Shown here piece after piece: positions 1 to 6,532 of a stretch of 16,862 nucleotides of DNA (position 1 is its first letter; every line of letters starts with the position of its first letter). The notes under the pieces were generated by a model. It made no database searches, had not been told where the DNA came from, and worked only from the letters and a program-made list of their open reading frames with translations. The DNA lies in NCBI GenBank assembly GCA_934232895.1, contig CAKQGH010000015.1, positions 1 through 16,862 on the forward strand, in the 5' to 3' direction. Both the position numbers and the translations under genes were made by a program. This DNA comes from an uncultured Alphaproteobacteria bacterium (GTDB lineage: Bacteria; Pseudomonadota; Alphaproteobacteria; Rs-D84).

Positions 1-128
1 AACGCGGCAAAATCGTCCCATCACGCATCAGTGGTGTTTCCCAGAAAGACCAACGCGAATTGGCAACCGCCATCAAACGCGCCCGTCATTTGGGGTTGAT
101 GCCATTTGTTCGCAACAACTTGGGCTAA
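1..128 (+). CDS. rpsR: 30S ribosomal protein bS18, C-terminal part (5' end outside window)
   Basis: The frame entering at base 3 reads 41 residues to a TAA at 126-128. It contains the bS18 hallmarks PSRISG, QRELATAIKRARHLGL and MPFV, matching the C-terminal half of this small-subunit protein, which binds 16S rRNA as a partner of bS6 on the platform. The N-terminal part lies upstream of the window. The order rpsR-rplI is the classic bacterial arrangement (rpsF-rpsR-rplI), so rpsF is expected just upstream. There is no terminator before rplI, so the two are probably co-transcribed. Identification is secure; only the missing start limits it. Confidence 0.95.
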   Translation, partial: RGKIVPSRISGVSQKDQRELATAIKRARHLGLMPFVRNNLG

Positions 129-140
129 AAACTTAAATTC

Positions 141-220
141 TGTGGGCTCTTGTCGCGATTGCCGGTTCTTATGTAGGTCAACTACACTGCGAACCGTCAA
201 TCGCTTCCAATAACCGCACA
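141..220 (+). promoter_or_regulatory. Long imperfect stem-loop in the rpsR-rplI spacer
   Basis: Arms 155-168 and 191-204 pair over 14 positions with a single C-T mismatch (162/197). Inside the 22-base loop a second helix forms (172-176 with 182-186, loop of 5). The flanks 141-144 and 217-220 can add a short outer helix. A further 6-bp hairpin (247-252/256-261) precedes the rplI ribosome-binding site. There is no T-run after the main hairpin, so it is not a rho-independent terminator. It may be an mRNA processing, stability or ribosomal-protein autoregulatory element; the function is inferred, while the structure follows directly from the bases. Confidence 0.6.
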
Positions 221-284
221 TAATTTAATTTTTATAAAAAACATCTGGAATTAAAAATTCCTAACTTGAAAAAGGACAGATAAA

Positions 285-872
285 ATGAAAGTTATTTTGA
301 CAGAAAAAATTACTCACTTGGGCAATATCGGCGATACAGTCGAAGTGAAAACAGGTTTCGCACGCAACTATCTGTTGCCAAACGGCAAGGCAATGCGTTG
401 GACACGTGAAAATGTTGCGTTGTTCGAGGCGAAAAAGGCCGAATTGACCGCACGTCAGGAAGCGGCGAAGGCAGCCGCCGAAGCGCACGTTGACGCCGTC
501 AAGAATGCGAAACTGCACATGATTCGTCAGGCGGGTGATACAGGTCAACTGTATGGTTCTGTATCAACACGCGATATTGCACGCATGCTGAAAGAAATCG
601 CAAACGTCAATGTTGAATCGTCTCAGGTTCTGTTGGGCAGCCCGATTAAATCCATCGGTGCATTTGATACAAAAATCGCATTGCACCCAGACGTTGTCGT
701 TCCGGTCAAGGTATACGTTGCCCAGACCCAGGACGAAATTGACGCATTGGTTGCGGGCAAGGTTCTGACATTTGGCACCAAAAAGGTTGAAGAAGAAGTT
801 GCCGAAGAAAAACCGGCAGCGGACGAAAAACCAGCTGAACAGCCAGCAGAAAAAGCGGCAGACGCTGAATAA
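285..872 (+). CDS. rplI: 50S ribosomal protein bL9
   Basis: bL9 binds domain V of 23S rRNA at the base of the L1 stalk through its N-terminal domain and helps maintain reading frame. The 195 residues show the N-terminal signature almost unchanged (LGNIGDTVEVKTGFARNYLL at about 12-31), the long connecting helix (about 40-75), and the C-terminal domain (about 80-150, with GQLYGSV and VPVKVYV). After it comes an extra tail of about 40 residues, rich in Ala, Glu, Lys and Pro, which makes the protein longer than the roughly 150 residues of E. coli L9; such tails are familiar in alphaproteobacteria. The start is fixed by AAGGA at 272-276, 8 bases before the ATG. It follows rpsR in the same operon and ends in a strong terminator. 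Confidence 0.97.
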   Translation: MKVILTEKITHLGNIGDTVEVKTGFARNYLLPNGKAMRWTRENVALFEAKKAELTARQEAAKAAAEAHVDAVKNAKLHMIRQAGDTGQLYGSVSTRDIARMLKEIANVNVESSQVLLGSPIKSIGAFDTKIALHPDVVVPVKVYVAQTQDEIDALVAGKVLTFGTKKVEEEVAEEKPAADEKPAEQPAEKAADAE

Positions 873-899
873 AAAACGGGGCATCGCCCCGTTTTTTTT
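871..899 (+). terminator. Rho-independent terminator of the rpsR-rplI operon
   Basis: GC stem CGGGGC/GCCCCG (877-882/886-891) with an ATC triloop, preceded by six A and followed by eight T (892-899). It overlaps the rplI stop codon. The same core recurs after the autotransporter gene at 5531-5556. Confidence 0.93.
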
Positions 900-976
900 A
901 GAGCACAGATAATAGAGCATAGATAATAGAGCATAGATAATAGAGAATAGAGAGCAAAGAGCAGAGTGCAGAGAGC
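900..976 (+). repeat. Heptamer array, 11 units
   Basis: Eleven consecutive 7-base units can be read without a gap: agagcac, agataat, agagcat, agataat, agagcat, agataat, agagaat, agagagc, aaagagc, agagtgc, agagagc. The loose consensus is A-R-A-G-N-N-Y. The array starts on the base after the T-run of the rplI terminator and runs in phase into the heptamer ATCCGTC that opens the mosaic repeat at 976-1100. Confidence 0.85.
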
Positions 977-1100
977 ATCCGTCTTCGCTACGCTCCGCCG
1001 CGATAAAATGAAGTGCGCCATTCGGCGCACTTGTTTTTTTCTGTCGCGGGCTAAGTTCCCCTCTGGCCAGAGGGGTGGCGCAATGCGCCGGGGTGTCGGT
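976..1100 (+). repeat. Mosaic hairpin repeat, copy 1
   Basis: About 120 bases recurring nearly identically at 5573-5693 and in part at 9361-9420. In order: CATCCGTC box, CGCTACGCTCCGCCG, GATAAAATG, a 9-bp hairpin with ATTC loop and T-run (1011-1040), a GTCGCGGG link, a perfect 18-base palindrome (1058-1075) and a small GGCGC/GCGCC hairpin (1077-1089). It has no coding content. It resembles REP/BIME-like intergenic elements in design, but I cannot name the family. Confidence 0.85.
1011..1040 (+). terminator. Terminator-like hairpin inside mosaic repeat copy 1
   Basis: AAGTGCGCC (1011-1019) pairs with GGCGCACTT (1024-1032) around ATTC, followed by G and seven T. No gene directly precedes it, so it would act as a back-up terminator for rplI or simply travel as part of the repeat. 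Confidence 0.6.
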
Positions 1101-1611
1101 AATATAAAGAGAGCAAAGAGTAGAGAGCAGAGAGCAATGTTTCTCTATTCCGTCATACCGGCGCCTGGGTCTACAAAATAATATTGTAATCTGGAACCAG
1201 CCACAAAAAGCTCGTCACCCCGGCGTAGGCCGGGGCCCATTGCCCCGCAGGGACAAATAATAAAAAGACCACCTCCCCGCTGCGCGGTACTCCTCCACAG
1301 GAGGAGAACTTGCTACGTTCTCGTCACGGTTTAAGTTCCCCTCTGGCTAGAGGGGTGGCGCAATGCGCCGGGGTGTCGGTAATATAAAGAGAGCAAAGAG
1401 TAGAGAGCAGAGAGCAATGTTTCTCTATTCCGTCATACCGGCGCCTGGGTCTACAAAATAATATTGTAATCTGGAACCAGCCACAAAAAGCTCGTCACCC
1501 CGGCGTAGGCCGGGGCCCATTGCCCCGCAGGGACAAATAATAAAAAGACCACCTCCCCGCTGCGCGGTACTCCTCCACAGGAGGAGAACTTGCTACGTTC
1601 TCGTCACGGTT
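1052..1611 (+). repeat. 280-bp unit in two tandem copies
   Basis: Bases 1052-1331 and 1332-1611 read the same except for C at 1068 against T at 1348. Each unit holds, in order, the 18-base palindrome, a GGCGC/GCGCC hairpin, four heptamers (1108-1135 and 1388-1415), a stretch with no evident structure, a 7-bp CCCCGGC/GCCGGGG hairpin with GTAG loop (1218-1235 in unit 1), a CCCCGCAGGGACAA box, and a CTCCTCC/GGAGGAG hairpin (1290-1306 in unit 1). There is no believable gene. Near identity indicates a recent duplication, or conceivably an assembly artefact. Confidence 0.93.
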
Positions 1612-1752
1612 TAAGTTCCCCTCTGGCTAGAGGGGTGTCCGCAGGGCGGGGTGTCGGTTATATAATAAAGAGCAAAGTTCAGAGTGCAGAGAACAATGTT
1701 TTTTACCCCGTCACCCCGGCGTAGGAGGGTCGCCATTGCCCCGCAGGGACAA
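1612..1752 (+). repeat. Diverged partial third copy of the 280-bp unit
   Basis: It begins like copy 2 (same CTAG palindrome centre) but diverges after 1637: the small hairpin is replaced by GTCCGCAGGGCGGGGTG. It keeps four heptamers (aaagagc, aaagttc, agagtgc, agagaac at 1667-1694), the AATGTTT box, the CACCCCGGCGTAGG box and the CCCCGCAGGGACAA box. The middle of the unit is missing, so this is an older or deleted relative of the two tandem units. Confidence 0.8.
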
Positions 1753-1985
1753 CTAAAAAAACGCATGTATAAAATCCGTTACAGCCCGCGCCCAGTGTGG
1801 TGTTGCACGTAAAAATTAATGCCGAAAAAAAACGGTGGTTTTTTTTCGGCGTATTTACGATGGGAATTGTAACCGGTTTTTAGGCTTTCTGTCAACCATA
1901 TAGTGCCGAAAAAAACCACCGTTTTTATCAACGTGCGAATTCGGATGTTTATACATAATACTCTACATAAACAAAGGAAGGCATT
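1743..1985 (+). promoter_or_regulatory. Leader of the autotransporter gene with inverted A/T-rich dyads
   Basis: Dyad 1 (1821-1850) is a perfect 12-bp stem, GCCG plus eight A against eight T plus CGGC, with loop CGGTGG. Dyad 2 (1905-1926) carries the reverse complement, GCCG-A7-CCACCG-T5. The two can therefore fold locally or pair with each other over about 22 bp (1828-1850 with 1905-1926, one bulged T), extended by GCACGT (1805-1810) with ACGTGC (1931-1936). A possible -10 lies at 1950-1959 (TATACATAAT) and a weaker one at 1899-1904 (TATAGT); no good -35 was found. AAAGGAAG at 1973-1980 is the ribosome-binding site. Regulation by alternative folding is inference. Confidence 0.6.
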
Positions 1986-4900
1986 ATGCGTCAATACTCT
2001 AGACACGGTCTGAAACTGTTATCAGAAAATTATCGGGCAATATTGCGGAAATGCGCGCTGATTAACGCCGCATTTTTTATTTGTGCGCCATTGGCAACGC
2101 CGGCGGCGGCATATTCACTGGGTGAATTTATAACCGGTGTGACCGCGGACGAGGCCCAAACACCAATCACAGACGGCGAATATACAATGTCTGGGGATGA
2201 AACATTGCAAAATAACCCACTGATGGTGGCGCGCGCGGATGCGGCCCAGCGTGAATTGACCGTCAATATGGGCACAAACAAAATTACCGGCACAAATATC
2301 AACTATAATAATCCCGCGCCATTGATAAAAATTGACAGCGATTACACATTATCAATGATTGGCGAATCTGGTGCGGGTGTTGACGAATTATTCGACATTT
2401 ATAACAGGGGCACACTCAATTTAACCAATGTTGATATGGCACGAGTGACAATCAAGAACGTTTTTAATGTCAATGATCCCAATACTGGCATTTCTGGGAC
2501 ATTGAACCTGCGTGGAAATAATACATTACGCAGCACAGGCTATGGAAACACAAATGTTTTGGACGGTAAAACAACCTTTAACATATTGAATTTTCTTGAT
2601 GGCAAATTTAATATCGCCACCGGTGCAGAAATGGTTGTAAATTCAGAGTCCTCCACGTGGTTCAGTCCCACCACCGGTTACAGTTTCAGTAAAATCACTA
2701 ATAGCGGGACACTGACACTGAATGGAACGGACACCGGTACCGATGCGACCGAGCATAATTTGGTGGCGGTGATTTCGGGCGACGGCACAACGACATTGAA
2801 CACCGCAAACGCCAACGAAACACTGGTTATTGATAATAGCGGCAAAATTGAACAGAACACGTTGCATGTAATTCAGGGAAATATCAAAAACGGCAACACA
2901 ATCAATGTCGGCACATTGAATATTGATGGCGCGTCCACAATTACAAATGATGGTATACTGAACGTGACGGCGGGTGGCAATATGGCGAACGCCACGATTG
3001 ACAACCTCTCTGGCGCAACGGCGAAATTAAATAATGTGACGGTTGGTACTATTGATTCACAGGGCACATTGGAACTGAATGGCGACAATACGGTGCATGA
3101 TATCGTATCAACGGGCAGCGCTAGTGCTGTTACCCAAATTAAATCGGGCAAATTGACACTGGATGCGTCAAATAACGCCAAACTGATGATTGACAGTGGT
3201 GCGCAATTGCGTGCAACAAATGCCGGCAATCTGGATGGCATGATATTTAATGATGGCGAATTGTCATTGGCGGCGGTGTCGGGTGGCTTTATTTATAAAC
3301 CATTTGAAACATCAGGCAGTGGCACAATCACAATGGACGATAATCTGGAAATGACATTAAACGCCGGAACAACGATTGAACAAGACGCGGTTAAAATCAG
3401 GTCGGGTGCCCGAATAACCAATAACGGCACGATTGCCGCCCGCATTTTGGACAATACCAATGGGGGGGCGATGGCCAGATTGGATGGTACGGGCAAGTTG
3501 GAAATCCGCGGCCAGGATTCGGTGTGGAAAAATCTGTATGTCAACCAATCCGAAATTTTATTGACGAATTCCGCAAAATTGAGCGTTGCGGGGATTGGTA
3601 CCCTGACTGCCACTGATGGCATTCGCGTTGATAATGGGGCTGAGTTGGTAATACAGAGTGGCAGAAACAACAACCTGATTTCTGGTGGCGGTAAAACCAT
3701 TATTGATGGCGAGGTTGTAAATGATGTTAGGGGCGAACTGAACACACTGGTTCATATCAATGCAGGCAAACGCCTGACGGTAAATGATGGTGCAAAACTG
3801 ACGCATTCCGTGCTGGAAAATGACGGGGCATTGGTGCTGAATGGAACGGAATATGAACTGGCCCCATCTGTTGATGGTTCGGGTTCTATTGTTGTGGGTG
3901 GTGGCACTGTCACACTTCGCGGCAACATTAACCAGAGCAAGTTTGAAATCAACAATGGTGCGTTGGTTCGTACCGATGCATCCCTGTTGCACGGTGCTAA
4001 TAATGGATTTGTGAACGATGGTACATTGAAAATCAGTGGCGGGACGTTGGCATTGAACGCCGATATCACCGGCAGTGGTTCAACGAATTTTGCCAGTGGC
4101 ACAACCACAGTGAAATCAAATATTGACCAGCATACCGAAATTGATGACGATGCCACGATTGACATTGCCGATCGCGAAATCACGCTGAAATCCGCCAAAA
4201 TTGATGGTACATTGGCATTGACGTTGAATGACATCACGGCGGGTTCCGATGCGTATAATGGCGGCAAATTGATTGTGTCTGATAATCTGGATGTTGACGA
4301 TGATGCAACATTAAAACTGACCATCAGAAATGCAAATTTGGCACGTGGCGAATCCACCGGCGAATTGCAGTTGATTTCGGTTGGTGGCACAATGACCGGT
4401 GATTTCGCAAACCGTTTGTCAAATATCCGCTATTACGTGGTGGATGCAAATGGTGACGGTCGCTATACGATCAAATATATGCGCAATGCGGACGAGGTTG
4501 TACGCATTGCCGGTGGTCGTGATAATTTGGCGCACGCCGCAAACGCATGGGATGGTGCGTCGGGCACAATGGCGGACATGTTGAACGAATTGTCCCAGCA
4601 TGACGCCGCGGGCTATGCAAGTGCGCTGGGGCGTGTTATGCCAACCGATGCGCGTCATAATACGCGTGTGGCGACAACCGTCAACAATATGATTGGCACG
4701 GCGGTTGAAAAACGCACCAATGCAATCACAGGACGCAGTGCGGGCGACATTGTCAATGAACCATCTGTGTGGGCACAGGCATTTGGAAACTATACCACAA
4801 TGTCTGATACCGATGACGCGGCGGGATTTGACGCGACAACCGTTGGTTTCGCGCTGGGCGCGGATACACGCATCAGCGATGAAATCACGTTGGGTGCGGG

Positions 4901-5528
4901 TTATGCACTGAATATTACATCGGTTGATACAGATGCGGGCGACACCGATATCACGGGTCACACTGTATTTGCGTATGGTAAATACCAGCCGTCCCAGTGG
5001 TTCGCACGTGGCGTTATCAGTTACGGGTTCGCGAACTATGATGTGGATTCTGGTCTGCGCGACGCCAGCTATGATGTATCAAATATCGGCATCAGCGCGT
5101 TTGGTGGGTATGACTTTGACGCGAACTGGACGGCCCAGGGCGGATTGCGATTTGCGCATATCAGCCAATCGGACTATACCGACAGTTTGAATCAGCACGT
5201 CAGCACCGATGACGCAGATATTCTGACATTGGTTGCGGGCGGGTCATATTCACGCGAATTTGCGTATAATGATATGACGCTGAAACCGGTGGCGCATTTG
5301 AACCTGACATACGATGTTATGACAGATGACAATGCAACCAATGTCCGTTTGGGTAATGCCAATTACACCGTGGACGGCGCATCTGTGGCACGTTTCGGCG
5401 CGGAATTGGGCATTGCACTGGACGCGAACATCACTGATGCGTTGACATTGAGTGTTGGCTATGATCTGGGCATCCGCAGTGATTACCAGAGTCACACTGG
5501 TATGATAAAAGCACATTACCAGTTCTGA
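1986..5528 (+). CDS. Classical autotransporter (type Va) with beta-helical passenger
   Basis: The 1180 residues show the three parts of a type V secreted protein. Residues 1-42 form an extended signal peptide (basic leader of about 22 residues, hydrophobic core, ATPAAA end). Residues from about 43 to 900 are a passenger of short repeated strands of the N-x-G-x-L-x-L/I type (for example NSGTLTLNG, NDGALVLNG, NDGTLKISG), rich in Asn, Gly, Thr and Asp and with no cysteine seen, as expected for a parallel beta-helix. From about 927 (SVWAQAFGNY) to the C-terminal YQF is the translocator barrel of about 254 residues with a terminal Phe for BAM recognition. No protease triad, lipase motif or RGD was noticed, so the surface role (adhesion, for instance) stays open. 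The start has AAAGGAAG 5 bases upstream. It stands alone between repeat-rich spacers and a terminator. Confidence 0.93.
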   Translation: MRQYSRHGLKLLSENYRAILRKCALINAAFFICAPLATPAAAYSLGEFITGVTADEAQTPITDGEYTMSGDETLQNNPLMVARADAAQRELTVNMGTNKITGTNINYNNPAPLIKIDSDYTLSMIGESGAGVDELFDIYNRGTLNLTNVDMARVTIKNVFNVNDPNTGISGTLNLRGNNTLRSTGYGNTNVLDGKTTFNILNFLDGKFNIATGAEMVVNSESSTWFSPTTGYSFSKITNSGTLTLNGTDTGTDATEHNLVAVISGDGTTTLNTANANETLVIDNSGKIEQNTLHVIQGNIKNGNTINVGTLNIDGASTITNDGILNVTAGGNMANATIDNLSGATAKLNNVTVGTIDSQGTLELNGDNTVHDIVSTGSASAVTQIKSGKLTLDASNNAKLMIDSGAQLRATNAGNLDGMIFNDGELSLAAVSGGFIYKPFETSGSGTITMDDNLEMTLNAGTTIEQDAVKIRSGARITNNGTIAARILDNTNGGAMARLDGTGKLEIRGQDSVWKNLYVNQSEILLTNSAKLSVAGIGTLTATDGIRVDNGAELVIQSGRNNNLISGGGKTIIDGEVVNDVRGELNTLVHINAGKRLTVNDGAKLTHSVLENDGALVLNGTEYELAPSVDGSGSIVVGGGTVTLRGNINQSKFEINNGALVRTDASLLHGANNGFVNDGTLKISGGTLALNADITGSGSTNFASGTTTVKSNIDQHTEIDDDATIDIADREITLKSAKIDGTLALTLNDITAGSDAYNGGKLIVSDNLDVDDDATLKLTIRNANLARGESTGELQLISVGGTMTGDFANRLSNIRYYVVDANGDGRYTIKYMRNADEVVRIAGGRDNLAHAANAWDGASGTMADMLNELSQHDAAGYASALGRVMPTDARHNTRVATTVNNMIGTAVEKRTNAITGRSAGDIVNEPSVWAQAFGNYTTMSDTDDAAGFDATTVGFALGADTRISDEITLGAGYALNITSVDTDAGDTDITGHTVFAYGKYQPSQWFARGVISYGFANYDVDSGLRDASYDVSNIGISAFGGYDFDANWTAQGGLRFAHISQSDYTDSLNQHVSTDDADILTLVAGGSYSREFAYNDMTLKPVAHLNLTYDVMTDDNATNVRLGNANYTVDGASVARFGAELGIALDANITDALTLSVGYDLGIRSDYQSHTGMIKAHYQF

Positions 5529-5530
5529 AA

Positions 5531-5556
5531 AAAAACGGGGCATCGCCCCGTTTTTT
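5531..5556 (+). terminator. Rho-independent terminator of the autotransporter gene
   Basis: CGGGGC/GCCCCG stem with ATC loop, A-run before and six T after (5551-5556). The core is the same as that of the rplI terminator at 871-899. Confidence 0.93.
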
Positions 5557-5559
5557 ATT

Positions 5560-5573
5560 AGAGAGCAAAGAGC
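5560..5573 (+). repeat. Heptamer array, 2 units
   Basis: Units agagagc and aaagagc start 4 bases behind the terminator T-run and lead in phase into ATCCGTC (5574-5580), as at 900-983. Confidence 0.7.
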
Positions 5574-5693
5574 ATCCGTCTCCGCTACGCTCCGCCGCGA
5601 TAAAATGAAGTGCGCCATTCGGCGCACTTGTTTTTTCTGTCGCGGGCTAAGTTCCCCTCTGGCCAGAGGGGTGGCGCAACGCGCCGGGGTGTC
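5573..5693 (+). repeat. Mosaic hairpin repeat, copy 2
   Basis: Nearly identical to 976-1100. I count a T/C change in the CATCCGTC segment, one T fewer in the T-run, a T/C change in the loop of the small hairpin and one lost G at the end. It carries the terminator-like hairpin (about 5608-5635), the 18-base palindrome (5654-5671) and the GGCGC/GCGCC hairpin (5673-5685). Confidence 0.85.
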
Positions 5694-5703
5694 GTAAAAA
5701 AAT

Positions 5704-5717
5704 AGAGAGCAGAGTGC
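5704..5717 (+). repeat. Heptamer pair after mosaic repeat copy 2
   Basis: Units agagagc and agagtgc occupy the place taken by four units after copy 1. Confidence 0.55.
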
Positions 5718-5722
5718 AATTG

Positions 5723-5745
5723 AAAGTGCGCCGTTGGCGCACTTT
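5723..5745. terminator. Hairpin between the mosaic repeat and the minus-strand barrel gene
   Basis: AAAGTGCGCC (5723-5732) pairs with GGCGCACTTT (5736-5745) around GTT. It lies 23 bases beyond the stop codon of the convergent minus-strand gene and probably ends both strands' transcripts. The T-run is modest on the plus strand and poor on the minus strand. The stem is related to the GTGCGCC hairpins of the mosaic repeats. Confidence 0.55.
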
Positions 5746-5767
5746 TTGTTTTGCTGTTGTATTGATT

Positions 5768-6427
5768 TTATTTCATTCCGAATTTATATGCGGCGCCGAT
5801 GTATATTTCGGTTGCGTCAATGCGCGTTGTGGCGTATTCATTGCCGCCGGTTTCATACGACAATTTGCCATAATTATGGTATTTTGCCCCCATGTTCAAA
5901 TCTATGCGGTCGTTCAGTGCAAAATTCACGCCAACCATCGCCGCAAATGACAATGACAGTTTTGAATCGGATATGTGTTCGCCCGGCACTTTTACGGTGC
6001 CCCACATCCCGGTAAGGCCGACCCCAATTCCCGCATAGGGTTCAACCGCACCACCAAATGTTTCATACAGGTGCATATTCAGCATATTTGACCACAGGGC
6101 ATAATCATGCCGCGCGCCATTGCGATTGAACTTTGCCCCATTGTATTCGGTTTCAAATTCAATCTTTACATGGTCCGTCAAACGGTTGCCAATATACATC
6201 CCAAAACCGGTATTATCGCGGCGCGGCGTGGTTGTGCCGCCGCCATTTACGGCATATTTGAACGCCATGTGTTCATTTTGATGCAGGCGCAATCCGATAT
6301 AGTTATCGCGGTGTGCGGTACCCGCACAATTGCACGATGAATCCAGACTTTCCGTGCCGTACCAATCATCCGCCATGGCGGGGGCGCATACGATGCACGT
6401 GATGATAAATGCTGATATTTTTCTCAT
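5768..6427 (-). CDS. Outer-membrane beta-barrel protein, 219 residues
   Basis: The chosen start gives a clear signal peptide (MRKISAFIITCIVCAPAMA, then DDWYG), preceded on the minus strand by GGGATGGA; the 20 residues of open frame upstream of it look non-coding. The mature part of about 200 residues alternates hydrophobic and polar positions with aromatic girdles and Gly-rich turns (YIGLRL, FGMYIGNRL, PYAGIGVGLTGMWG, DLNMGAKY) and ends in EIYIGAAYKF plus two residues. This is the pattern of a small eight-stranded barrel of the OmpA/OmpW/opacity-protein superfamily. A Cys pair (SSCNC) lies near the mature N-terminus. The ligand or role cannot be told. It is transcribed divergently from the PBP gene with overlapping promoters. 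Confidence 0.85.
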   Translation of the reverse strand: MRKISAFIITCIVCAPAMADDWYGTESLDSSCNCAGTAHRDNYIGLRLHQNEHMAFKYAVNGGGTTTPRRDNTGFGMYIGNRLTDHVKIEFETEYNGAKFNRNGARHDYALWSNMLNMHLYETFGGAVEPYAGIGVGLTGMWGTVKVPGEHISDSKLSLSFAAMVGVNFALNDRIDLNMGAKYHNYGKLSYETGGNEYATTRIDATEIYIGAAYKFGMK

Positions 6428-6457
6428 ATTTCCATCCCTGTTTTTTATACCCCGATA

Positions 6458-6487
6458 ATTATAGTTATAAAATCTGGCGCAACGCAA
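6458..6487 (-). promoter_or_regulatory. Promoter of the minus-strand barrel gene
   Basis: On the minus strand, TTGCGT (6487-6482), an 18-base spacer and a perfect TATAAT (6463-6458). The predicted start near 6451 leaves a leader of about 24 bases holding the ribosome-binding site. Confidence 0.6.
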
Positions 6488-6495
6488 GCGGTTTG

Positions 6496-6504
6496 TGATA
6501 TAAT
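6496..6504 (+). promoter_or_regulatory. Extended -10 promoter of the PBP gene
   Basis: TGATATAAT, a TGN extended -10 with perfect hexamer; no convincing -35. The predicted +1 near 6511 lies 4 bases before ATG 6515 and about 22 bases before TTG 6533. The same string TTTGTGATATAAT stands before the gene at 8351. Confidence 0.6.
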
Positions 6505-6532
6505 TCCATTACTGATGATACAGGGGGATTTA

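Noticed and set aside
141..220. tRNA in the rpsR-rplI spacer
   Set aside because: The hairpin lacks acceptor, D-arm and T-arm signatures and the GTTCRA T-loop; it is one long stem-loop.
966..1181. 71-codon plus-strand open frame
   Set aside because: It runs through the mosaic repeat and palindromes; the protein is an artefact of repeat sequence without a ribosome-binding site.
900..1752. CRISPR array
   Set aside because: The repeats are directly adjacent, with no unique spacers of constant length, and no cas gene is present.
976..1780. Insertion sequence or prophage remnant
   Set aside because: No transposase or integrase fragment, no target-site duplication and no terminal inverted repeats of IS type were seen.
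1779..2006. 75-codon minus-strand open frame over the leader
   Set aside because: It covers the dyads and the autotransporter start, has no ribosome-binding site or recognisable content, and is better explained as leader DNA.
3752..4390. 212-codon minus-strand open frame
   Set aside because: It lies opposite the repetitive passenger of the autotransporter; Ser/Pro/Val-rich composition is the complement of Asn/Gly/Thr codons.
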